Translations under genes and position numbers: made by a program
Assembly (NCBI GenBank): GCA_964036315.1
Contig: OZ038482.1
Coordinates: 12,181,989 to 12,245,988, forward strand
Length of the DNA stretch: 64,000 bases
DNA from: Acanthosepion esculentum
Taxonomy: Eukaryota; Mollusca; Cephalopoda; Sepiida; Sepiidae
Direction of reading: 5' to 3'
Notes under the pieces: model-generated
What the model saw: the letters and a program-made list of their open reading frames with translations, nothing else
Databases searched by the model: none
Told to the model about the DNA's origin: nothing
Shown: piece by piece, positions 62,101 to 64,000 of the stretch
Numbering within the stretch: the first letter of the stretch is position 1
Layout of the letters: the number at the start of each line of letters is the position of its first letter

Positions 62101-63691
62101 TAATGATCATTAAAAGCAAAATTGAAAAATCTTTCATATCAGAAAAGCTTAAGATTTTTGCTGTAGTAAAACATGCTTTTTCTCAAAATACTCATCTTAC
62201 AGTAATATCTGAAGTACAATATATACAGAATAGATTTTAAAAAAAGCCTCTCAAGAAAAAAAAAAAAAAAGTAACCATATGTAAAGAGAAGTGTTTTTTC
62301 TTTCTTTTTCAAACCATCCTCAGCAATACTTAATATTGGTTATTCCGTTTTCAGTGATACATGCAATACAGGTTATTCCATAATTTATATACAGGGGTTT
62401 TCAATTCTTTTCTATGAAAAACCAAGAATTTCAATACCATTTTTCTTTTGAGCAACAAAAGCCACACCCTATTAAAATTCAATAACTTGACAGATGTCAA
62501 TTCTTTCAATTTTCAAATGAGTTCAAGTGATCCAAGTTGGTGAAAATTGTTGAATTATTAAGGTTTGTATATATTTTTTTTATTTGCTCATATTTTATTG
62601 TAGAAATTGTTTGCTAGCCTAAATTCTTTCCTCAATAAAAATCAGGTCCCATTTAATAAGAATTATAATTGTATTTTCCTGTTTTCACTCTCTTTGACAT
62701 AAGGGACCATTTTAGTATAGTATAGTTAGATAGCTTCCACAACTTGTCAAAAATTTACATATTCATCCAAACTCATTTCTGTGGTTAAACAAATCACCCA
62801 AGCCTAGCACCATTTATGGAAAAAAACAATGGAATGTTTATGAAAGTAGAAACAAAAAGAATGCTCACAATAAGTTTACTTTAATCCCAACAGATTGACA
62901 TTATCCGTCTATATTTCCGAGATGAGGTATTATGTACACTATTTACATTATTCAAACTATTGTTCTCATCTTTGTCGCCATATTCATTACGACGTTTTGG
63001 CTGTTGTATGCTCAAGGACACATAGCACAGTGGATAAAGGCATTTGTTAGATCCAGTGACAGGACCCAAAGAGTGTGAGGGTGGGGGTTAATCAAATGTT
63101 ACACTGAAAGTTACAGTTACAGCAAAAAGATAAATACAGTGTAACCCGGATATAAGAGAGTTGCCGGGACCGGAGAAGAAGTCTCTTATATCCGAGTTTG
63201 GTCTATTTTGTTTACATTAACACAGGCTCTAATTTGGGACCAGAGAAAATCTATCTTATATCCGGGTTTCTCTTATATCCGGGTTACACTGTAGTAAATT
63301 TCACAAAACTTATTTTTTAAAATATATTGATAGAAACAACAAAAACAAGATCACTTGATTGGAGATGGTAAGTAATATTAAGAATCTTACTAATTTGAGA
63401 AACATATCGGTTTTTTAAGCATTCACACTGTTTAAAGGGCATCTACTTAAACAATGCCTGGGGTAGTAGGAACTAATGTTTGATAAAAACTATTGATTCC
63501 TTAGATGCATGCATGCACATTTAGAAAAGCATTGCCTACCTCCTGACGCTTGGTCATAAGTAAATCCAGCCTATCAGTTGCCCTTTTATTCTGATTTTTC
63601 TGTCTCTCAGATTCATATTGACGCTGAGTGTTGTCCAGATTAATACTCAGATTTAAGGCAACATCTACAAGTGCTGTCATTAATTTCATGG
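1667..63691 (-). CDS. STAG: Cohesin subunit SA (STAG1/2-type, stromalin), internal part of a multi-exon gene
   Basis: Seen: sixteen minus-strand coding segments (one in two alternative copies) join in phase across GT..AG introns into about 562 residues. They run co-linearly with animal STAG1/STAG2 from the MKLMTALV block through [87 protein letters not shown] and [15 protein letters not shown]. Known: STAG proteins are nuclear HEAT-repeat subunits of cohesin that bind the kleisin RAD21/SCC1 and, through the stromalin conservative domain, CTCF and shugoshin; they act in sister-chromatid cohesion and loop formation. Inferred: this is the single invertebrate gene that predates the vertebrate STAG1/2/3 split. 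It is partial because STAG proteins are about 1200 residues: start and C-terminal exons lie outside the window. No in-frame stop or frameshift was found in any exon. Confidence 0.96.
2080..2558. repeat. Purine-rich minisatellite, 19-bp unit, grading into (GA)n
   Basis: A short (AT)n tract at about 2090-2102 leads into about 14 copies of a 19-bp unit (aataaagagagagaaagag) to about 2375, followed by irregular (GA)n/A-run repeats to about 2540. The plus strand is almost all purine. In the STAG pre-mRNA (minus strand) this reads as a long pyrimidine tract. The long open frame here is only low-complexity Leu/Ser/Phe. Confidence 0.95.
3838..4690 (-). pseudogene. hAT-superfamily transposase relic (KIAA1586/ZNF862-like type)
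   Basis: Read on the minus strand, three frames in succession give [20 protein letters not shown] (about 4470-4530), then [20 protein letters not shown] and [20 protein letters not shown] (about 4190-4330), then HSIRWLS and [16 protein letters not shown] (about 3960-4050). The order DEsTDi, vSDGA..M.G, VH..AH.LAL and H..RWLS is that of hAT-type transposases. At least two frameshifts (near 4410 and 4030) make it a pseudogene. It lies in the same orientation as STAG but in an intron. No terminal repeats were identified. Confidence 0.75.
6788..6868 (-). CDS. STAG: STAG exon w15 (81 nt, 27 codons)
   Basis: Acceptor tttcttgtgcag, donor GACAAA|gtaagt. Encodes [20 protein letters not shown] then DENNPDK, corresponding to human IV..ALQC.HY.ILWQLVKI. 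Identity to vertebrates is modest; the position in the series, phase and hydrophobic pattern support it. Confidence 0.88.
8100..8490 (+). pseudogene. piggyBac-like transposase N-terminal fragment (tentative)
   Basis: An open frame from ATG at 8100 gives an acidic start ([20 protein letters not shown]), then breaks after 8330. After a stop and frame changes, 8425-8480 reads [19 protein letters not shown], resembling the piggyBac motif around EEMKAF.GLL..MG. The catalytic region is absent. It could instead be a fragment of another element. The presence of TTAA-type MITEs in the window makes a piggyBac source plausible. Confidence 0.4.
8510..8562. repeat. (TA)n microsatellite
   Basis: About 26 uninterrupted TA dinucleotides. 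Confidence 0.98.
9250..9810 (+). pseudogene. Ty3/gypsy retrotransposon relic, left part (RT end, RNase H, integrase piece)
   Basis: Reading plus-strand frames: [13 protein letters not shown], then [29 protein letters not shown], and [20 protein letters not shown], the end of reverse transcriptase and start of RNase H of gypsy elements. About 9690-9770 gives [20 protein letters not shown], an integrase motif that normally lies hundreds of residues downstream, so the middle is deleted. Several stops and shifts are present. The integrase continues after an inserted LINE at 10740. Confidence 0.8.
9815..10738 (-). mobile_element. 5'-truncated LINE 3' end inserted in the gypsy relic
   Basis: On the minus strand 10726-9950 reads [35 protein letters not shown], then [37 protein letters not shown] and [18 protein letters not shown], ending in a C2H2-like segment ([18 protein letters not shown]). 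This order (LR.. GHV.RM.., YGEL, kDr..W, zinc finger) is the C-terminus of endonuclease/RT LINEs common in molluscs and flatworms. The minus-strand 3' tail ends in a short CA/TG-rich stretch at about 9830. Similar tttata words occur at both junctions. Confidence 0.75.
10740..11205 (+). pseudogene. Ty3/gypsy relic, right part (integrase C-terminus)
   Basis: Plus-strand reading resumes as [20 protein letters not shown] then [24 protein letters not shown], a stop, [19 protein letters not shown] and, after a shift, FPTPIMNT. These are integrase C-terminal motifs (TP...SP.ELmfgR, GD.v..r.y). It ends where a foldback repeat starts near 11214. Confidence 0.8.
11214..11463. mobile_element. Foldback/SINE-like repeat, copy 1
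   Basis: The ends are inverted: cattattcggactattgtcc at the left and ggacaatagtctgaataatg at the right, each continuing for about 40 bp. The central part (acgtttcggttgttgcac, tggggtagactgctctagtt) is shared with 52140-52350. Further copies of the end module are at 41509 and 62940. Confidence 0.8.
11980..12067 (-). CDS. STAG: STAG exon w14 (88 nt)
   Basis: Acceptor ctgatttccag, donor GAAGAA|gtaaga. Completes the split Cys, then encodes [20 protein letters not shown] and NDSAIPEE. Human: AHDLTKWDLF....RLLKTGIE.G.MPEQ. Confidence 0.92.
12068..12468 (-). other. STAG intron between w13 and w14 (401 bp)
   Basis: AT-rich, with A and T homopolymer tracts at about 12250 and 12380; nothing else seen. 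Confidence 0.85.
12469..12539 (-). CDS. STAG: STAG exon w13 (71 nt)
   Basis: Acceptor cttttttttag, donor TATTG|gtagtt (weaker than the others). Encodes [20 protein letters not shown] then AFY plus TG of a split Cys. Human: GEE.D.DD.Y.VLSTLKR.T.FH. The donor choice is supported by the phase of the next exon. Confidence 0.88.
12540..14004 (-). other. STAG intron between w12 and w13 (1.5 kb)
   Basis: Holds a three-fold tandem repeat at 12885-13250 with an (AAT)n tract, an A-rich tract at about 13950-13985, and otherwise unremarkable AT-rich sequence. Confidence 0.8.
12885..13250. repeat. Three-fold imperfect tandem repeat, 126-161 bp units
   Basis: Units start at 12885, 13011 and 13172 with gg(t)tggg..aaaatgtagtatc. 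Each carries ctaatctctaatgg, a variable (AAT)n stretch and tttccttataagga. The second is lengthened by (AAT)n and by a gcagcagtgctgctcaa insertion. Confidence 0.85.
14005..14148 (-). CDS. STAG: STAG exon w12 (144 nt, 48 codons)
   Basis: Acceptor tccacattccag, donor GCTGAG|gtaagt. Encodes [20 protein letters not shown], then [20 protein letters not shown] and SMQDFFAE. Human: VLEACSKTY..LC.EE.TI..RVDI.RSQLIDE. From this exon on, the match to vertebrate STAG becomes looser. Confidence 0.92.
14235..14294 (-). CDS. STAG: STAG exon w11 (60 nt, 20 codons)
   Basis: Acceptor ttttttttgcag, donor TCCGAG|gtgaga. Encodes [20 protein letters not shown], matching human HLDALL.QI..IVEKHTDTD. It is separated from the next exon by an intron of only 86 bp (14149-14234), the shortest normal intron in the window. 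Confidence 0.93.
14295..15606 (-). other. STAG intron between w10 and w11 (1.3 kb)
   Basis: Contains a second, truncated piggyBac-like MITE copy at about 15199. The rest shows no recognisable feature. Confidence 0.75.
15199..15325. mobile_element. piggyBac-like MITE, copy 2, truncated
   Basis: Follows TTAA (15195-15198) and begins CCCTTTGAGCCCTGACTATG. It shares about 100 bp with the reverse complement of 789-978 (ctttactgg, aaaatgatgtaa, acacttgtaactattttta). The opposite terminal repeat is not visible. Confidence 0.65.
15607..15696 (-). CDS. STAG: STAG exon w10 (90 nt, 30 codons)
   Basis: Acceptor ccttttttag, donor GAAAAG|gtaaga. Encodes [20 protein letters not shown] then [10 protein letters not shown]. 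Human: [20 protein letters not shown] then EIYSTGR. Very high conservation. Confidence 0.96.
16240..16810 (+). mobile_element. 5'-truncated LINE (jockey/CR1-like), 3' end
   Basis: Plus-strand frames read [20 protein letters not shown] then CLFKNTF, followed in other frames by the [12 protein letters not shown] type block and [20 protein letters not shown]. The 3' UTR ends with ccccttgcgtgctagtagc ... gccttgcttggggtgaaa and an A-rich tail. Copies with the same tail lie at 18228, 24170, 33950, 35540, 43420 and 59895. Confidence 0.8.
16854..17010 (-). mobile_element. LINE 3' end, minus-strand copy
   Basis: The plus strand reads aagcaaggcaataaagccac then ggattcaag and ttttaatttttgaagat, the reverse of the family 3' UTR and matching 35550-35705. 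It lies tail to tail with the copy ending at 16810. Confidence 0.7.
17174..17263 (-). CDS. STAG: STAG exon w9 (90 nt, 30 codons)
   Basis: Acceptor gattttcaatttcag, donor CTCAAA|gtaagt. Encodes [20 protein letters not shown] then [10 protein letters not shown]. Human: [20 protein letters not shown]. Whole codons at both ends. Confidence 0.95.
18228..18565 (-). mobile_element. LINE 3' end, minus strand
   Basis: Begins on the plus strand with ttcaccccaagcaagacag, aaagccaccgagatgcaagg, the reversed family 3' UTR. It continues into the degenerate C-terminal coding part (minus strand, [10 protein letters not shown] type) up to about 18565. Confidence 0.7.
19099..19142. repeat. (GT)n microsatellite
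   Basis: 22 GT dinucleotides without interruption. Confidence 0.98.
19566..19669 (-). CDS. STAG: STAG exon w8 (104 nt)
   Basis: Acceptor ctttgtag, donor AGGAAG|gtgaac. Encodes (S)[19 protein letters not shown] then [15 protein letters not shown]. Human: DRQESALIE.M.CTIRQAAE..PPVGRGTGKR. The SPVGRG motif is kept. Confidence 0.95.
19670..20851 (-). other. STAG intron between w7 and w8 (1.2 kb)
   Basis: AT-rich; an A-run lies next to the w8 acceptor at about 19680. Nothing else recognised. Confidence 0.75.
20852..20966 (-). CDS. STAG: STAG exon w7 (115 nt)
   Basis: Acceptor ctttgtag, donor GAAT|gtgagt. Encodes [20 protein letters not shown] then [18 protein letters not shown] plus one base. 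Human: [13 protein letters not shown]....LLKDWECMTELLLEE. Strong match and correct phase. Confidence 0.95.
21755..21798. repeat. (AT)n microsatellite
   Basis: About 22 AT dinucleotides. Confidence 0.97.
22242..22479. mobile_element. Solo-LTR-like element, copy 1, with 5-bp target duplication
   Basis: Begins TGTTATGGTCC and ends GGACCCATAACA, so it has TG..CA ends within short inverted repeats. It is flanked by gttta on both sides (22237-22241 and 22480-22484), a perfect 5-bp duplication as made by retroviral-type integrases. No coding sequence is inside the 238 bp. A second copy with a different duplication is at 32332, so the ends are well defined. A non-autonomous TIR element with 5-bp duplication is the alternative. 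Confidence 0.8.
24170..24368 (+). mobile_element. LINE 3' end, plus strand
   Basis: Contains gctccctgtttaggattagg, ctcccagtagccccttgcat and atcttagtggcattatcacc, the family 3' UTR. It is similar to the reverse complement of 33950-34110. Confidence 0.65.
25876..26098 (-). CDS. STAG: STAG exon w6 (223 nt), largest exon in the window
   Basis: Acceptor ttttttttccag, donor AGTGAG|gtaatt. Encodes [20 protein letters not shown], then [20 protein letters not shown], then a charged loop ([16 protein letters not shown]) and [18 protein letters not shown]. Human STAG has [20 protein letters not shown], a divergent charged loop and a final FFLESE. The loop is the only clearly diverged stretch of this exon. 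Confidence 0.96.
27330..28520. other. Unclassified, less AT-rich segment, probably an old repeat
   Basis: The base composition is less AT-rich than its surroundings. It contains a short direct repeat at 27908-27966 (the phrase cttacccaggacgt or its ttacccaggacgt core twice, about 33 bp apart). An open frame of 97 codons at 28006-28299 has no motif I recognise. I cannot assign it to a family. Confidence 0.35.
29418..31033 (+). mobile_element. Tc1/mariner-superfamily element, nearly complete (1.6 kb)
   Basis: The ends are inverted repeats: aagtgcatctagagattata at the left (from 29418) and, reversed, aactgcgtctagagattata at the right (to 31033), about 25 bp with few mismatches. Each end abuts a TA (29416-29417 and 31034-31035), the usual target duplication. 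A transposase frame in three pieces lies between. The element sits in a STAG intron, opposite in orientation. Confidence 0.85.
29643..30658 (+). pseudogene. Tc1/mariner transposase of DD37E type, broken by two frameshifts
   Basis: The N-terminus at 29643 ([20 protein letters not shown] then [20 protein letters not shown]) is a helix-turn-helix DNA-binding region. The frame shifts near the A-run at 29796-29801 and again near 29996-30002. The third piece carries the catalytic residues: Asp in LFTDESR, Asp in [11 protein letters not shown] and Glu in [10 protein letters not shown] count 37 residues between the second Asp and the Glu, so DD37E rather than the DD34E of Tc1. An in-frame 18-bp duplication (30162-30179 and 30180-30197) repeats GGIMIC. 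The three pieces add up to about 338 residues, the family's normal length. No stop codon occurs inside the pieces apart from the shifts. Confidence 0.85.
31279..31338. repeat. (TA)n microsatellite
   Basis: About 30 TA dinucleotides, the longest in the window. Confidence 0.98.
31827..31906 (-). CDS. STAG: STAG exon w5 (80 nt)
   Basis: Acceptor ctatttcag, donor TTAAG|gtcagt. Encodes [20 protein letters not shown] then LVISIL plus AG of a split codon. Human STAG has DRIVSMTLDKEYDVAV.AI.L.T at the same place. The phase fits the following 223-nt exon. Confidence 0.95.
31907..33439 (-). other. STAG intron between w4 and w5 (1.5 kb)
   Basis: Holds a weak tRNA-like SINE segment (32070-32170: agcacaatggctagcaag then gtggacttaatc), the second solo-LTR-like copy and an (AAT)n tract at about 33010. 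Confidence 0.7.
32332..32582. mobile_element. Solo-LTR-like element, copy 2, with 5-bp target duplication
   Basis: Shares most of its length with 22242-22479 (ggttaggaccaaggaagaac, acacgaacacaagagtagaa, gtgaactactattggctcga). Its first bases have mutated (AGTTATG instead of TGTTATG), the end CATAACA is kept, and a (TC)n tract has expanded inside (32494-32526). It is flanked by atcac at 32327-32331 and 32583-32587, a different duplication from copy 1. Confidence 0.82.
33440..33538 (-). CDS. STAG: STAG exon w4 (99 nt, 33 codons)
   Basis: Acceptor cacctcttttcag, donor TTCAAA|gtaagt. Encodes [20 protein letters not shown] then [13 protein letters not shown], matching human GEVRLKCLKALQ.LY..RE...KLELFT.RFK. 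In human SA2 the RF pair of NRFK belongs to the conserved surface that binds CTCF peptides (established knowledge, recalled); both residues are kept here. The exon starts and ends on whole codons. Confidence 0.95.
33950..34110 (-). mobile_element. LINE 3' end, minus strand
   Basis: The plus strand reads cacctcccaagcaagacaat then atgtcactaatgcacaagtg, the reversed 3' UTR, followed by a stretch similar to the reverse complement of 24170-24290. Confidence 0.6.
34870..35190 (+). mobile_element. tRNA-derived SINE
   Basis: Starts with a tRNA-like head: an A-box-like word (gcatggtggagtaatgg, about 34880) and a B-box-like word (agttcaaactcc, about 34929-34940). The body includes cagaaagaaatggcaaccta and the palindrome gtatcgaaagatac. 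The same body recurs at 52463-52605, and part of the head region recurs in reverse at 38105-38240. Confidence 0.75.
35304..35441. mobile_element. pogo/Tigger-like palindromic MITE, copy 1 (138 bp)
   Basis: Starts CAGTGTAACCCGGATATAAG and ends with its reverse complement, flanked by TA on both sides (35302-35303, 35442-35443). CAGT ends and TA duplication fit pogo-type elements. An internal copy of tctcttatatccgggt follows the left arm. No coding sequence. Confidence 0.85.
35540..36185 (-). mobile_element. 5'-truncated LINE (jockey/CR1-like), minus strand
   Basis: The minus strand reads [60 protein letters not shown], then [20 protein letters not shown], and the family 3' UTR down to 35540. 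Same family as 16240 and 59895. The coding part is open for most of this length, so it is one of the better preserved tails. Confidence 0.8.
36240..36384. repeat. ATG-triplet minisatellite with cctcaaaa spacers
   Basis: Runs of (ATG) of 3 to 7 triplets are separated six times by cctcaaaa or ccttaaaa, giving a higher-order repeat of variable length. Confidence 0.95.
36870..37850 (-). mobile_element. 5'-truncated LINE (RTE-like), RT end and C-terminus, minus strand
   Basis: The minus strand in changing frames reads [20 protein letters not shown] (from the complement at about 37700), [20 protein letters not shown] with the YADD-like VDD motif, [20 protein letters not shown] (about 37430), [19 protein letters not shown], and [20 protein letters not shown] then [10 protein letters not shown] (about 37020). 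This is the C-terminal half of a reverse transcriptase LINE with at least three frameshifts. Confidence 0.8.
38105..38240 (-). mobile_element. SINE fragment, minus strand
   Basis: Reversed, it reads cattatattcacttacatgc then cccttgggaaagatatgaat and agctatgggttaa, parallel to about 34950-35020 of the plus-strand SINE. Confidence 0.6.
38225..38560 (+). mobile_element. LINE C-terminal fragment, plus strand
   Basis: The plus strand reads [20 protein letters not shown] then [14 protein letters not shown], resembling the R..W...A.DR..WR end of LINE ORF2 as at 10360-10250, followed by CNQDCHSC, a possible remnant of a terminal zinc finger. Overlap with the SINE edge is uncertain. Confidence 0.5.
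40441..40634. repeat. Direct duplication, copy 1
   Basis: Starts ttagatct, includes aaatcagcagcagg, ccactcctgctg and gaacaagaaatagctgttg. The same series occurs 280 bp further on. Confidence 0.85.
40720..40905. repeat. Direct duplication, copy 2
   Basis: Matches 40441-40634 in order with scattered substitutions. Read on the minus strand it contains an open frame ([16 protein letters not shown]) also legible in part in copy 1. The open frame may come from an unidentified mobile element. Confidence 0.8.
41509..41664. mobile_element. Snapback inverted repeat (about 75-bp arms)
   Basis: The left arm (tacattatttggattgttg ... ttcttcaggtgattg) is followed after a 6-bp centre (gaattt) by its near-complete reverse complement, ending cagtccgaataatgta. 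The arm sequence is the end module of the repeat at 11214. As intronic RNA it would form a long hairpin. Confidence 0.88.
44314..44437 (-). CDS. STAG: STAG alternative exon w3b (124 nt), stromalin conservative domain
   Basis: Downstream member of the tandem pair. Acceptor gccatcttttcag, donor GACAAG|gtaagt. Encodes [20 protein letters not shown], then [12 protein letters not shown] and YVGWTLHDK. It differs from w3a at five residues: His/Gln, Ser/Ala, Thr/Ser, Thr/Ser and Asn/Tyr (numbers 3, 8, 11, 12 and 23 of 41). At nucleotide level 24 of 124 bases differ, mostly at silent sites. Joining w3a to w3b would shift frame and reach TGA after 12 codons. Skipping both would reach TAA after nine codons of the next exon. 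Confidence 0.93.
44438..44474 (-). other. STAG: 37-nt spacer between the two alternative STAG exons
   Basis: It has a proper donor (gtaagt) at the w3a side and a proper acceptor (cttttcag) at the w3b side, yet is only 37 nt long. That is below the size at which animal spliceosomes usually remove an intron, so w3a-to-w3b splicing should be sterically blocked. If it were retained in mRNA the frame reads on from w3a but terminates inside w3b. Confidence 0.85.
44475..44598 (-). CDS. STAG: STAG alternative exon w3a (124 nt), stromalin conservative domain
   Basis: Upstream member (in gene order) of a tandem pair. Acceptor gtactctttcag, donor GACAAG|gtaagt. After completing the split Arg it encodes [20 protein letters not shown], then [12 protein letters not shown] and YVGWTLHDK. 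Human STAG1/2 has [34 protein letters not shown]. The Trp of YVGW corresponds, by my count from HRYRD, to human SA2 W334, part of the surface reported to bind CTCF. The exon has the same length and phases as w3b (one base, then 41 whole codons), so either can be used alone without changing frame. Confidence 0.93.
46135..46400 (-). mobile_element. LINE-like C-terminal fragment, minus strand
   Basis: The minus strand reads [20 protein letters not shown] then [20 protein letters not shown] and [11 protein letters not shown], like the DW..l..aQDR..WR..v end of RTE-type LINEs. Short and without flanking evidence. Confidence 0.5.
47570..47656. repeat. Compound (TA)n-(TG)n-(TATG)n microsatellite
   Basis: TA repeats pass directly into TG and then GTAT repeats. 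Confidence 0.95.
51638..51850 (-). mobile_element. Poly(A)-tailed retroposed fragment of unknown origin
   Basis: Read on the minus strand, about 170 bp of sequence ending caacctggtactt runs straight into an A-tail (the T-run at 51653-51669). The tail suggests retroposition. A 66-codon open frame is present but unrecognised. Confidence 0.35.
52140..52446 (-). mobile_element. tRNA-headed SINE with the foldback-type tail module
   Basis: On the minus strand from 52446 it starts with a tRNA-like head: tgacacagtggataaaggca (A-box region) and gtgagttcaatacct (B-box region). It then carries the body shared with 11214-11420 and ends with ggacaatagtctgaataatg. It is too diverged from a tRNA cloverleaf to be a tRNA gene. 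Confidence 0.75.
52463..52605 (+). mobile_element. SINE body fragment, plus strand
   Basis: Matches 35050-35185: cagaaagaaatggcaacctg, gtatcgaaagatacatgatc, and a tail gcatggcacataactgactg. It lies head to head with the minus-strand SINE just before it, so the locus is a mosaic. Confidence 0.75.
53098..53127. repeat. (CA)n microsatellite
   Basis: About 14 CA dinucleotides. Confidence 0.97.
53314..53531. mobile_element. MITE with about 60-bp terminal inverted repeats and TA flanks
   Basis: The left end (aacagtgtatattacatccg ... ccttaataaagaaaatg) is matched in reverse at the right (cattttctttattaag ... gtaatacactgtt). TA precedes (53312-53313) and follows (53532-53533). 218 bp, non-coding. 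TA flanks suggest the Tc1/mariner superfamily. Confidence 0.8.
56121..56158. repeat. (AT)n microsatellite
   Basis: About 19 AT dinucleotides, preceded by an A-run. Confidence 0.97.
58414..58487 (-). CDS. STAG: STAG exon w2 (74 nt), entry to the stromalin conservative domain
   Basis: Acceptor gtttatttcag and donor ACAG|gtaggt. Encodes [20 protein letters not shown] then VHRY plus two bases (AG) of an Arg codon. Human STAG has QENQDEIENMMN.IFKG.FVHRYRD here. The split Arg is completed by the first base of whichever alternative exon follows (A in w3a, G in w3b); both give Arg. Confidence 0.95.
59417..59800 (-). pseudogene. Unidentified protein-coding-like fragment, possible gene relic
   Basis: The minus strand reads open from about 59780 to 59417: [60 protein letters not shown], then [20 protein letters not shown]. 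Another frame just upstream (59870-59740) also reads sensibly ([20 protein letters not shown]), which suggests one frameshifted coding sequence. The composition looks protein-like, with mixed residues rather than low complexity. I do not recognise the family. It could be an intronic remnant of a mobile element or a retrocopied gene. Confidence 0.35.
59895..61410 (+). mobile_element. 5'-truncated LINE (jockey/CR1-like) with RT domain, plus strand
   Basis: Plus-strand frames read in order: ACGLDGI.. (about 59910), [11 protein letters not shown] type motif (about 60070), [40 protein letters not shown] (RT motif with the first catalytic Asp), QLCIYADD (about 60505, the YADD box), CCHIWSGAP (about 60930), [20 protein letters not shown], and [15 protein letters not shown]. 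The 3' UTR ends with gtagccccttgcatcctagt and ggctttattgccttgctgag. Many stops and shifts. It is the longest copy of this family in the window. Confidence 0.82.
62895..63080. mobile_element. SINE-like junction: tail module joined to a tRNA-like head
   Basis: 62895-63012 carries the end module (ctatttccgagatgaggtat, cattattcaaactattgttc, gttttggctgttgtatgct). It joins directly to a plus-strand tRNA-like head (agcacagtggataaaggcat ... acccaaagagtgtgagg) at about 63013-63080. In 52140-52446 the same two modules are separated by a body and arranged differently. Confidence 0.65.
63137..63291. mobile_element. pogo/Tigger-like palindromic MITE, copy 2 (155 bp)
   Basis: Same ends as 35304-35441 (CAGTGTAACCCGGATATAAG), TA on both sides (63135-63136, 63292-63293). 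It has a 17-bp duplication of part of the right arm (atccgggtttctcttat region). Confidence 0.85.
63540..63691 (-). CDS. STAG: STAG exon w1 (152 nt), end of the N-terminal STAG region
   Basis: Minus-strand acceptor ttttattttcag at the high end and donor GAG|gtaggc at the low end. It completes a split Ala codon and then encodes [20 protein letters not shown], followed by [20 protein letters not shown] and [10 protein letters not shown]. Human STAG1/2 has almost the same block ([15 protein letters not shown]...[14 protein letters not shown]). It ends on a whole codon, matching the phase of the next exon. Confidence 0.95.
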
Positions 63692-64000
63692 CTGAAAATA
63701 AAAGAAGAAGAGGTTATGAATATTTTTTTGTTGTTGTTTTAATAAAACCTGACAATTTGAGAAGCAGAAGCAGAATTTCAGGAAGCTTTGAGGTTCAAGC
63801 ACACTTTATACTAATCAATCTGAAATAAACCAGAACTGATGATTTCTTCTCTTCAAATAACTACAAACCTGTTGCATATTACGTAATTTAGATGAGTCCA
63901 TCATATGAATTTCTCAAGCACAGAATTTTCTCCATTATAAAGAAGTACCTTTTGCTAATCTCAAATAGGTTTTCTGAAAATAATTAAATGAGCGACATAT
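63692..64000 (-). other. STAG intron upstream of w1
   Basis: AT-rich, pyrimidine tract on the minus strand next to the w1 acceptor. No further exon seen before the window ends. Confidence 0.7.

Larger units (their letters stand above)
58488..63539 (-). other. STAG intron between w1 and w2 (5.1 kb)
   Basis: Contains A-runs at 58745 and 59130, an unidentified coding-like segment (59417-59800), a LINE (59895-61410), a SINE-like junction (62895-63080) and the second pogo-like MITE (63137). From 61420 to 62880 nothing is recognised. Confidence 0.75.

Overview
The window looks like animal nuclear DNA, most likely from a cephalopod mollusc (octopus-like). It is very AT-rich, with short coding exons separated by kilobase-scale introns that are packed with tRNA-derived SINE-like repeats, 5'-truncated LINEs, DNA-transposon relics and microsatellites. 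The species call is an inference from gene structure and repeat style; I could not run a search. No bacterial-style operon, CRISPR array, rRNA or functional tRNA gene is visible.

One protein-coding gene fills the window. It is a STAG1/2-type cohesin subunit (SA, stromalin) on the minus strand. Sixteen coding segments plus one alternative copy (17 exon sequences), from 63691 down to 1667, splice with GT..AG boundaries and consistent phase into about 562 residues of the middle of the protein. They cover the end of the N-terminal STAG region, the stromalin conservative domain and much of the HEAT-repeat body. The 5' end (start codon) lies beyond 64000 and the C-terminal exons below position 1.

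The most notable feature is a pair of tandem, equal-length (124 nt) alternative exons at 44475-44598 and 44314-44437, separated by only 37 nt. Both encode the same 41-residue part of the stromalin conservative domain and differ at 24 of 124 bases but only 5 of 41 residues. Including both or neither breaks the frame, and the gap is too short to be a normal intron, so they look like a constrained pair of mutually exclusive exons.

The introns hold: a hAT-like transposase relic (3.8-4.7 kb); a piggyBac-like fragment (8.1 kb) and two TTAA-flanked MITEs; a Ty3/gypsy relic split by a LINE 3' end (9.25-11.2 kb); LINE 3' fragments in both orientations (16.2, 16.85, 18.2, 24.2, 34, 35.5, 36.9, 38.2, 46.2 and 59.9 kb); a nearly complete Tc1/mariner DD37E element (29.4-31.0 kb); two solo-LTR-like copies with perfect 5-bp target duplications (22.2 and 32.3 kb); two pogo-like palindromic MITEs (35.3 and 63.1 kb); several foldback repeats; and SINE-like modules. 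None of these appears to work with the STAG gene. They matter as insertions in its pre-mRNA, where the inverted repeats would fold into double-stranded RNA.
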